From: Nostocales cyanobacterium LEGE 11386
GTDB lineage: Bacteria; Cyanobacteriota; Cyanobacteriia; Cyanobacteriales; Nostocaceae
Direction of reading: 5' to 3'
Assembly (NCBI GenBank): GCA_015207155.1
Contig: JADEXK010000056.1
Location: forward strand, 1 to 41,574
Length of the DNA: 41,574 bases
Both the position numbers and the translations under genes were made by a program. The notes below the pieces were generated by a model. It did not search any database and was not told the DNA's origin. It was given only the letters and a program-made list of their open reading frames with translations. Below are positions 25,507 through 32,922 of this stretch, in pieces. Within the stretch, counting starts at the first letter, position 1; every line of letters starts with the position of its first letter.

Positions 25507-25549
25507 TGTAGTGAGTGCTTTAGCCCTTACTACAGACTTTTATTTTTTT
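25507..25549 (+). terminator. Hairpin plus T-run after the polysaccharide cluster
   Basis: TGTAGTGAG (25507-25515) and CTTACTACA (25526-25534) pair at 8 of 9 positions with a 10-nt loop, followed by GACTTTTATTTTTTTC. It also looks like a member of a Nostocales repeat family. It is a likely terminator for the GT4 gene. Confidence 0.6.
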
Positions 25550-25569
25550 CAACTACTTGTTTTGAGGAT

Positions 25570-27012
25570 TTATTGACTTCGCAAAGTAATTAAATCTAAA
25601 CTTCGTACATTAGGTACAGTCACCTTTCCTCTACGCATCACAGCATTACCCACATATACATTATTGACATTACTATTTGAGCGATACATTTTCATTGTTT
25701 TGTCTCCTGCTTGGGCAAGTTCCTCCACAAAGACTGTTACCGCAAAATTCTCTGCTGCACGACCACCTTGTGGGTTTGATACTTTGTAACCGTTAGGAAG
25801 GGTAACCTCAAATCTATTGTCTGTAAAGTTGCTGACAGCTATTCCCCAAGACCCATCAGGATTTTTAGCACTAGCGACAGTAATTCGTGGCTTTTTACCG
25901 TAAGTCCAGGTCATATTGCCGTCTAGGGAACTTACACTTTTTCTGAATACTGCCCCCAAGTCAAATGTCTTGCTGAGTTGGAGAAAGTAGTAATACTTCT
26001 GAAAAATATCATAACGAAATGGATTAAACGAATAACGAATCAGGCGTGTCGCATTATCGTTGGGGTCTGCCGTTGCATGACTAATAAACCAAATCCAGTG
26101 GCTAACTCTATGGTTCATGTCATTGAGAAACCGAGAAGCAGCAGCAGCAGCGTTTAATGCATCCCCTGGTTCTTCTGGACCGTTAGTACCAGCTTCTGTC
26201 ATCCAATATTCTTTATCTGTTCCCTCAATCAAATTGGAGATACTTGATCTCGCCGCCATATTATAGGAGTGGGTTGAGATTCCGTCCAAAACTTTCCAAG
26301 CTTCAGGGTCTTGTTTTATAGCTTTGATCACTCGATCTGCTACAGCATCAGCATTTGCTAGTTCTGGGGCGATAATTTTCACGTCTTTCAACCCACGATT
26401 ATCAAGCTCTTTACGCAGATCCTTGATTATGATGGGCCACTGAGCATCTGAAAATCTTATAGGACGGTCGTTTGGTTCATTTAAAATGCCTGTAGCATGA
26501 ATTTCTACTCCATTTTCTTGCTTCACTTTATATATGAAATCTGCTAAGAGTGCAGCATAATTTCTGATTTGAGAGTCACGAATGTAGCCACGTCCATTAG
26601 AAGAACCCATATATGCGGGAATTTTTCTGGGAGCGAGTAGCAATGTATTACAGCCATTCGCTAAAGCATCGGAGATAAATCTCGAGTTTACGAAAGGTTT
26701 TACAAATTTAGAAGTATCTTCCACGCCAGGTTTAGGTGCGTATTGAGAGGGGTCAAACCATAATCTGACGATTTTAAATTTTATGTCGGTGCATACAAGT
26801 TTTTGCAGCATATTTTTTTCAGATTGTGCCAGCTTTGAATATCTTAAGCCGCCATTAATTGTTTGACTAGAACCTAAGCCTTGAAGTGCTTGTCTTGCTC
26901 CTTGTTTAACTGTAATCGTAACAGGTGTATTTGCCAACGTATGACCTGATGGCTGAGTTAAAAAAACAGAAGATGCAAGAAATGAACACAAAAGAGAAGT
27001 ATGCTTATTCAT
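25570..27012 (-). CDS. Secreted clan GH-A glycoside hydrolase, GH30-like
   Basis: This 480-residue protein runs from ATG 27012; the frame stays open further up to a TTG at 27114, but the 27012 start gives a proper signal peptide (Lys4, hydrophobic core SLLCSFLASSVFL, cleavage near Ala27-Asn28). The mature part is a TIM barrel: VRLWFDPSQYAP, then GILNEPN with acid/base Glu179, THSYN, and EYWMTEAGTNGPEEPG with nucleophile Glu273. A C-terminal beta-rich domain (VASAKNPDGSWGIAVSNFTD onward) follows, as in GH30. The substrate is probably a surface or extracellular polysaccharide, perhaps the product of the adjacent cluster, for trimming or release. The family assignment (GH30 versus another GH-A family) is inferred. 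Confidence 0.78.
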   Translation of the reverse strand: MNKHTSLLCSFLASSVFLTQPSGHTLANTPVTITVKQGARQALQGLGSSQTINGGLRYSKLAQSEKNMLQKLVCTDIKFKIVRLWFDPSQYAPKPGVEDTSKFVKPFVNSRFISDALANGCNTLLLAPRKIPAYMGSSNGRGYIRDSQIRNYAALLADFIYKVKQENGVEIHATGILNEPNDRPIRFSDAQWPIIIKDLRKELDNRGLKDVKIIAPELANADAVADRVIKAIKQDPEAWKVLDGISTHSYNMAARSSISNLIEGTDKEYWMTEAGTNGPEEPGDALNAAAAASRFLNDMNHRVSHWIWFISHATADPNDNATRLIRYSFNPFRYDIFQKYYYFLQLSKTFDLGAVFRKSVSSLDGNMTWTYGKKPRITVASAKNPDGSWGIAVSNFTDNRFEVTLPNGYKVSNPQGGRAAENFAVTVFVEELAQAGDKTMKMYRSNSNVNNVYVGNAVMRRGKVTVPNVRSLDLITLRSQ

Positions 27013-27620
27013 GATAAAAATGCTGGAACAAATTAAGTTGACAACACTAAAGATTTTGCTTTTTTTTAGTTCCTTTGTATTAGAGGAACTGTGTAAATTG
27101 GAGTGGAAGTACAATTGTGTTTGAGGTTAACTCACTATTTGCATAAGCAGTGTTAGAAAAAATACGTAAATGTCATGCAAAAAGCATTCTACAGGCAGGT
27201 AAAATTTGATAGATAATTTTCAAAACCTTATGCAAAAAGGCTTTTTGGACATTTGTCTGCGTTGGATGACAGGCATAATATCAACCATTAATCTTTAGAC
27301 GATTGTGTTGTTTTCAATTTAATTCAATGTGATATCTAACAACACAATTCTGCACCTCTATACAGAAAGTTTGATCAATTGATGGGTTGTTAATTACCTT
27401 TAATCACATGCTTTTATAAATTAGCTTATGATAAAGTTAATCTGCTTTAATAACCCAAGAGTGCTTTACTTGATAAGTAGTCATCACTGCTATTTCCGAT
27501 TCAATTGACATTAAGGAAATAGCTTGTCATAACACAGTATTTTTTGATGTTTATTGACTCAATAGCTTGAAGGATATAGTCACCTCATCAAGGATGAAAC
27601 TGAAGTTTGCACATAGTTTG
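27013..27620. other. 608-bp gap upstream of the glycoside hydrolase
   Basis: No supported gene. It is AT-rich and should hold the promoter of the hydrolase and the 3' end of the nucleotidyltransferase transcript. No clear terminator was found. Confidence 0.5.
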
Positions 27621-28751
27621 CTATATCCAAGCGGGGAATAGTTTATTGCTTCTAGCAGTAATCAGAAGCGATTGGTAAATACCGTACTGAACTTTATCTT
27701 GTAGACGTTCCCTTAGGCTCAAATCGAAGAAATACCTTGTCCAAAGTGCGGGTGGCTTGTAAGTTTGAATAAAAAGCCTTTCTTCCACTTGTTTCGTAAT
27801 TGGTTTTAGCCCAGGTTCAGCCTCTATTTTTTGCAAAACTTCTTTGGGAAGCTCTGTACCTAGAAGATTCTTAGCTAAGAGCATACCAAGCAATAATCTC
27901 CGCCAACAACCTAATAGCTTGGCTTGCTCTATGACCCAATCCCAATTCATCTCTGGCGAAATACGAATGAGTGCAGCAACATCACTAATCAAACTCAGCT
28001 TGTTCCAACGATCCCTGCAAGCATGTACACAGAGAAATAAAAGGTTATCTTCTGGTGATAGGTTGATTACTGTTTTACCTGCCAAGGATATTGCCCTATG
28101 ACGCTCCCACAGGCGTTCATGTGCAATGGGAAAAGATAGATATTTCTGCAACAGTTGCCAGTGAAGATCTAAATTAACCCCTGTATGTTTGTGTGTGTAG
28201 TTATTATCCTTGCAGAATGGAGATTGTAGCCTGGCAACTTCTTGGTCTCGAGTATGATTGTATGTATTTTGAAATCCCTGAGCAACCAACAGATCCCTAG
28301 CTACTATGGCATCTTGCGGGCGAACTAAGATATCTATGTCTGTGAACTGTCGGAGTGCAAGATTATTGTAGACTGAGACAGCAAGAATAGCTCCTTTGAT
28401 GGGGATTATGCTGAGGTTGTGGGATTCAAACAGACTGAGAATTTTCAGCAACTCGTTAGTCAGGAACAAGTTACGTCTAGCATTTGCTTTGAAATAATAC
28501 AGTAGGTCAGCCAAAACATCTTTGGGAACTAGCTCTGTACAGTGGGTACTGAGGTTTTGGTACAGCAGTGGCATGACCTTGTGAAAGGTTGCTGTTTGGA
28601 TGATATAAACCCAGTCAAGGTCCTGCTCAAGCAGGGTTTTGATTCGTTCAATAGTTGCGGTATCTGGATAAGTACGAGCAATACAAAGAAGTAGCTCAAC
28701 CTCAGGGCGATTTGTAATTTCCTGATTTTCAGTATCGGGTTTGGTTTTCAT
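27621..28751 (-). CDS. Nucleotidyltransferase-family protein of the lasso-peptide cluster
   Basis: This 376-residue protein is of the PF14907 (NTP_transf_5) type. The active site of the polymerase-beta-like fold is seen as IPIKGAILAVSVYNN (about 116-130) followed by LRQFTDIDILVRP with the metal-binding Asp138 and Asp140, and a third Asp in NLDLHW (Asp195). Proteins of this family recur in lasso-peptide clusters that also carry an HprK-like kinase; in the pseudomycoidin case the enzyme adds groups to the phosphorylated peptide. Here it is the last gene, 420 nt after the exporter, so it may have its own promoter. Inference: it decorates a phosphorylated lasso peptide. Confidence 0.85.
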   Translation of the reverse strand: MKTKPDTENQEITNRPEVELLLCIARTYPDTATIERIKTLLEQDLDWVYIIQTATFHKVMPLLYQNLSTHCTELVPKDVLADLLYYFKANARRNLFLTNELLKILSLFESHNLSIIPIKGAILAVSVYNNLALRQFTDIDILVRPQDAIVARDLLVAQGFQNTYNHTRDQEVARLQSPFCKDNNYTHKHTGVNLDLHWQLLQKYLSFPIAHERLWERHRAISLAGKTVINLSPEDNLLFLCVHACRDRWNKLSLISDVAALIRISPEMNWDWVIEQAKLLGCWRRLLLGMLLAKNLLGTELPKEVLQKIEAEPGLKPITKQVEERLFIQTYKPPALWTRYFFDLSLRERLQDKVQYGIYQSLLITARSNKLFPAWI

Positions 28752-29171
28752 CAGAACTTGAGACTAAGTTTGTGTCCTTTTGCCCAGAACTAAAATGCAG
28801 AGCTTACTAGTTCGATACTGTAGTCAAAACCTGTTGAGATATTAAAGATGTAAGTTCGCCCAGGTTAAGCGGTGAGTTATCACAATGATAGAAGTATCCT
28901 CTTAATTTTGACTTATGTTGTTTGTGACATGACTAAAGTATTTACTGTGAATATGCAGAACATCAGATTTTTGACCAAAATACTCAAATAAACTATGTAT
29001 TCGCGAAAATTTATTATCTTGAGTATTCGGATTCAATATATCATTAAATAAAAATTTCAACCTGTAAATATACAAATAAGTGATAATTTCCCGATTTTTC
29101 TTCAAAATCTTTAATCAAGTAAGATTTTTACTAGCATTACATCCTATTACTAAGATATTATACTCAACTCC
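28752..29171. other. 420-bp gap inside the lasso cluster
   Basis: It lies between the exporter stop and the nucleotidyltransferase start on the minus strand. Only short ORFs without codon-usage support are seen. It is very AT-rich, with no clear terminator. It may hold an internal promoter. Confidence 0.45.
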
Positions 29172-31037
29172 CTAAACATGCGTGTTGGGCACACAATTCT
29201 CAGCAATGCTGTTCTCGACAACGCGGTTGAAATTAGCTTCCATTTGGGTTTTCCAAGATTGAGCATACAGTCCATCTAAGGCTAGCAGTTCATCATGATT
29301 TCCCGATTCTACAATTTGGCCAGCACGCATAACGTGAATAATATCTGCCTGCATCGCTAGTGTAAAACGGTGAGTAATCACAACCGCAGTGCGATCGCTT
29401 GCTAAGGTACGGAATCTCTCCAGCCAATCATGTTCCGCCCACGGGTCCATTGCACTAGTTGGTTCATCCAAAATAATAATTTGGGCGCGTCTGAAAAATG
29501 CCCGTGCTAGTGCCAGACGTTGCCATTGTCCGCCGCTTAAGTCAGTTCCGTCAGGAAACAACTTACCCAACATGCTGTTATATCCCAAAGGCAAGCGTAA
29601 CAGTTTTTCGTGGATACCCGACGCTTGAGCAGCTACTTCAATTTCTTCTTGGTTAAATGCTGTTGATATATTACCCAAAGCAATATTTTCACCAGCAGTC
29701 GTGTTATAAGGGATGGGAGACTGGAACAATACAGTAATTAAGCGGCGGAGTTCTTTGACACAAAAGCTGCGAAAATCTATGCCATCTAGTTCAATACTTC
29801 CCGAATCCGGGTCATAGAAGCGGCACAAGAGCTTAATTAAGGTACTTTTGCCGGCACCATTGTCACCGACGATCGCCACAATTTTACCAGCCGGTAGCGT
29901 TAGGTTAAAGTTATCTAACACTGGTTCTTGACTGCCAGGGTAGCGAAAGCAAACTTGTCTAAAGTTAATTCCCTGTTTAATCGCTGATGGTACAGGAATC
30001 GGGTCAGATGGACTGACAATTGTTGGCTGAATTCGCAAGAACTCGAACAAATTACCCAAAAATAAGCCATTGCGATAAATTTGCCCCAAGTTACTTAAAA
30101 GATTCTTGACAATGCTTTGTCCTTGATTGAAAGCTTGGAAAAATAAGGCTAAATCGCCTAAAGTTAAAATTCCTAATAACACTTGCCGTCCCATCCAAGC
30201 TAAAGCAGAACCGGCAATAATCAAGGCAATCAGCACAGCAATCAGGCGGCCTGCTGTTTGTAATTTCAACAAGTTGAAATGTTCACGTCTGAGTCGCCGA
30301 CGCAGATTTTGATAAGAAGATTGAAAGTAATCAGCAAAGTCAAACAAGCGGATTTCTGCGGCGATCGCACTGTTTGTCAGTAGGTAATCGTAGTACATGA
30401 GCCATCGACGATCAGTTGTCGTCCGTTGTGACCATTGATACTGTACTTTATTTATATACGTCAAAAAATAAAAAGCCGGGAAAGCACTGATCACCAGAAT
30501 TGCAGGTAACCACAGACCATAGGAAAGCAAAATTGTCGCCATTGCCAACAAAGTCACTGTGTTTTGCAATAAACTACCAGTGCTTTCTAATAAAGCCAGC
30601 GATCGCCCACTAGCTCCCTCTCGCGCTCTTTCTAGCTTGTCATTATATTCAGAGTATTCATAAAAGCCATAATCCACTGCCACTGACTGTTTGTGAATTA
30701 AACCAGTGATGTAGTCGTGTATTAGCTCTGATTGAGCAGTGCGAATCCATTCACTAGCACTATTCAAAACCTCCCCTAATACCATGATCCCTGTCATCAA
30801 TCCCACAGGAAGGAGAATCTGTTGCACACTTGCCATAGAAACGCCGGAGCCAGTGGCTTTAACTAAAGCGTTGACTATTTGAGGCGTGAGGGAAATGGAG
30901 GCTGCGGGTAGCAATCCTTGAACAAACAGCGCTACCATCCAGGTTACAGTCCAGTAGTGAGATGCCACCCAGACTAATTTAAACGTTTCTATGACATGGG
31001 AAAGTATGGTATTTGCGCTACGGAGTTTGCTGTTCAA
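29172..31037 (-). CDS. ABC transporter (permease plus ATPase), lasso-peptide exporter type
   Basis: This 621-residue half-transporter has the exporter fold. The N-terminal 320 residues have about six membrane segments (for example 29-50, 73-91, 157-193, 264-300). The ATPase has Walker A GDNGAGKST (391-399), signature LSGGQ (500-504), Walker B IIILDE (520-525) with catalytic Glu525, and a switch His in VITHRF. It functions as a homodimer in the cytoplasmic membrane, like McjD, which exports microcin J25 and gives self-immunity. The start is TTG 31037: the frame is closed by TAG a few codons upstream and there is no other start before the first membrane segment. It lies 37 nt after the kinase gene. 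Confidence 0.92.
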   Translation of the reverse strand: MNSKLRSANTILSHVIETFKLVWVASHYWTVTWMVALFVQGLLPAASISLTPQIVNALVKATGSGVSMASVQQILLPVGLMTGIMVLGEVLNSASEWIRTAQSELIHDYITGLIHKQSVAVDYGFYEYSEYNDKLERAREGASGRSLALLESTGSLLQNTVTLLAMATILLSYGLWLPAILVISAFPAFYFLTYINKVQYQWSQRTTTDRRWLMYYDYLLTNSAIAAEIRLFDFADYFQSSYQNLRRRLRREHFNLLKLQTAGRLIAVLIALIIAGSALAWMGRQVLLGILTLGDLALFFQAFNQGQSIVKNLLSNLGQIYRNGLFLGNLFEFLRIQPTIVSPSDPIPVPSAIKQGINFRQVCFRYPGSQEPVLDNFNLTLPAGKIVAIVGDNGAGKSTLIKLLCRFYDPDSGSIELDGIDFRSFCVKELRRLITVLFQSPIPYNTTAGENIALGNISTAFNQEEIEVAAQASGIHEKLLRLPLGYNSMLGKLFPDGTDLSGGQWQRLALARAFFRRAQIIILDEPTSAMDPWAEHDWLERFRTLASDRTAVVITHRFTLAMQADIIHVMRAGQIVESGNHDELLALDGLYAQSWKTQMEANFNRVVENSIAENCVPNTHV

Positions 31038-31074
31038 GATATTAAAACCCTATGAATTCCCAGATATTTTGCAA

Positions 31075-31977
31075 TTATTGGACAGCTAACATTAAAGTGC
31101 TTTTGTTGTCATCTGCTACATCATTTGCAATTAGATTGACTAAATCGGGTAAATCTGCTAAAGAAGGCTTGCGAGTAAACCTACAGAAATCCACTTTTTT
31201 CACTAGTTCTGTACACAGACGCATATGGGAAGTCAGGAATTCCTGCTCTGTTACTAAACTCATAGCACGAGTGTGACGCACTAATTCGACAAAGGCATCT
31301 TGGGGTTGTAAACTAGCAATTTCATGCTCATCTCCCTTAGCCAGTACATAAATTCGCTGTAACGGCAGGGGATTTTGTTGAAAACCACGAGCAAATTTGT
31401 AGCCTAGTTTAGGCGCGTTTTGGTGAATAGGAGACAAACTCTCGGTATCCTGTCCCAAAGAAGCAGCCGCTTCCGGCCAAAGTTTGAACTGGGGATAGGC
31501 AGGAAATACTATTGGCTGTCCTGAACCAATTTGGATCGGCATGACATCATCACTTAAGACATCAAAGCCACTTGTATGAAATGCTGTTGCTAAGGTTGAC
31601 TTACCCCAGCCTGAACCACCCATAAACGCCACTGCTTTGTTGTTGATGTCAACACAACTAGCATGGAGAACCAGCAGCCCTCGTTGTCGTAGTAGTATCG
31701 ATAATATGGGGCCTAGAAGTATGGTGCACAGAAGAGCTTCATCAACTCCAGGCTCAGGAGCAATAGTAATTTCACATCCCCTCTGAACTAAAAACATGCC
31801 AACTTCTGCTACATCCCCACGAAAATTGCTACCCCGATCAAATTCCACATTAGTGACATCCTCTGGCTTACCAAGCCGTACAATTACGTCTGGGTTGCCT
31901 TCTTTTTCTATTTCAATTAATTCGGGCAACAATAATTCGGAAGCAATTGATAGATTGTAGGCTTGATAAGTTTTCAT
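31075..31977 (-). CDS. HprK-like kinase of the lasso-peptide cluster
   Basis: This 300-residue protein runs from ATG 31977; a GTG lies directly before it. The C-terminal half resembles HPr kinase/phosphorylase: LLVLHASCV (His105), P-loop GGSGWGKST (120-128), and the catalytic-type VLSDDVMPI with Asp143-Asp144. The N-terminal half lacks recognisable features. Related kinases in lasso clusters (paeninodin-type) phosphorylate a serine of the precursor tail. The two precursors here have Ser-rich tails that fit this. The 251-bp gap between this gene and precursor 1 (31978-32228) shows no ORF or terminator, so cotranscription is plausible. Confidence 0.88.
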   Translation of the reverse strand: MKTYQAYNLSIASELLLPELIEIEKEGNPDVIVRLGKPEDVTNVEFDRGSNFRGDVAEVGMFLVQRGCEITIAPEPGVDEALLCTILLGPILSILLRQRGLLVLHASCVDINNKAVAFMGGSGWGKSTLATAFHTSGFDVLSDDVMPIQIGSGQPIVFPAYPQFKLWPEAAASLGQDTESLSPIHQNAPKLGYKFARGFQQNPLPLQRIYVLAKGDEHEIASLQPQDAFVELVRHTRAMSLVTEQEFLTSHMRLCTELVKKVDFCRFTRKPSLADLPDLVNLIANDVADDNKSTLMLAVQ

Positions 31978-32228
31978 CACATGTTTTTATTGATTGTAAA
32001 TCAATTAGGCTTTTTATTATTGTGTTTTTTTTAATTTTGAACCACAAAGGCACTAAGAAACCAATGATAATACATAACTTAAATGTATACTTTAAAAAGA
32101 CCCTAGTAGTCTTTACAGACGTAACTAAAAGGCTTTGCCAACAAAACTAATTTTCTTGTGATCTTGTACCAGTATTATATGTTTTCTTTTTTTTAGCACT
32201 TCTTGATGCCTTAGCTATTCGATATTTT

Positions 32229-32444
32229 TCAAAATGGTGATCTTCTGATATTGGGGTTAGGTGGAATAAGAAACCCATCACTAGAACCCACCGAACCAGT
32301 TATGGGGTTTCCATTAACAGAGATAGGAGAACTACTTCCAGCAAAGAACAAGAAATCATTTTGAGATGCAGTGCCGAAAAACTGTGTTATTTCCTCAACA
32401 TTTCCGTGAGTTTTCAAACTAGGTTTTTTGTACTGTTTTTTCAT
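32229..32444 (-). CDS. Lasso-peptide precursor 1
   Basis: This is a 71-residue precursor from ATG 32444; an in-frame ATG at 32459 adds five residues, but the homologous start in precursor 2 has the clear ribosome binding site. The leader MKKQYKKPSLKTHGNVEEIT has the pattern Y5xxP8xL10xxxG14xxxxxT20 recognised by PqqD-like leader-binding proteins. Thr20 at position -2 places cleavage after Gln21. The core then starts FFGTASQND, where Asp at core position 9 can form the macrolactam with Phe1. The tail is about 41 residues (FLFFAGSSSP onward), ending IRRSPF, so the core is 50 residues. Shine-Dalgarno is degraded compared with precursor 2. Confidence 0.85.
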   Translation of the reverse strand: MKKQYKKPSLKTHGNVEEITQFFGTASQNDFLFFAGSSSPISVNGNPITGSVGSSDGFLIPPNPNIRRSPF

Positions 32445-32477
32445 GTTAAATGTCTTCATTTACAACAATTTGGTTTT

Positions 32478-32506
32478 GAGGCAAAACTAAATTTTAGTTT
32501 TGCCTC
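32478..32506. other. 13-bp hairpin between the two precursor genes
   Basis: GAGGCAAAACTAA (32478-32490) and TTAGTTTTGCCTC (32494-32506) pair perfectly with a 3-nt loop. On the transcribed strand no T-run follows, so it may stabilise or slow the transcript rather than end it. Confidence 0.65.
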
Positions 32507-32564
32507 TTTGGCAGTCTACTCAACTAGCGTATCAAGGCTCAATCAAAAGATTTTACCTAAAGAA

Positions 32565-32792
32565 CTAATTTCCTTGTAATGTTCCTCTTGGTGCAACGAT
32601 GTTGCTAGGTGGAGTAATAACTCCATCAATAGAACCACCACCAGTGATAGGGTTGCTACCAGGCGCAGAGATAGGAGAGTTACTTCCAGCAAAGAACAAG
32701 AAATCATTTTGAGAGGAAGCGCCGAGGAACTGTGTGATTTCCTCAACATTTCCGTGGGTTTTTAGAGTAGGTCTGCTGTACTGTTTTTTCAT
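32565..32792 (-). CDS. Lasso-peptide precursor 2
   Basis: This is a 75-residue precursor from ATG 32792, fixed by GAGGAG at 32800-32805 seven nt upstream; an upstream in-frame ATG at 32807 overlaps that site and is unlikely. The leader MKKQYSRPTLKTHGNVEEIT keeps the same YxxPxLxxxGxxxxxT pattern as precursor 1. The core after Gln21 starts FLGASSQND, again with Asp at position 9 for a Phe1-Asp9 ring. It shares the block DFLFFAG with precursor 1, then diverges: the tail is 45 residues, rich in Ser, Pro, Gly and Asn, ending RGTLQGN. The core is 54 residues. It precedes precursor 1 in transcription order, 115 nt after the cyclase gene. Confidence 0.88.
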   Translation of the reverse strand: MKKQYSRPTLKTHGNVEEITQFLGASSQNDFLFFAGSNSPISAPGSNPITGGGSIDGVITPPSNIVAPRGTLQGN

Positions 32793-32799
32793 TTTAAAA

Positions 32800-32805
32800 C
32801 TCCTC
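32800..32805 (-). promoter_or_regulatory. Ribosome binding site GAGGAG of precursor 2
   Basis: GAGGAG on the minus strand lies 7 nt before ATG 32792 and decides that start. The matching position before precursor 1 reads GAAGAC, a much weaker match. Confidence 0.75.
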
Positions 32806-32922
32806 ATTTAGAGTAATTGAAATTTAGTGGAATGTACCTGCAACTTGGACTTACAGTGTGTACTGGTAACAATAAATAAGTATAATATTGCCTACCGATA
32901 TTCACAACCTGCCAAGCTAAAA

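Noticed and set aside
32543..32749. Minus-strand ORF overlapping precursor 2 in another frame
   Set aside because: It is a shadow of precursor 2, with no ribosome binding site and no leader motif.
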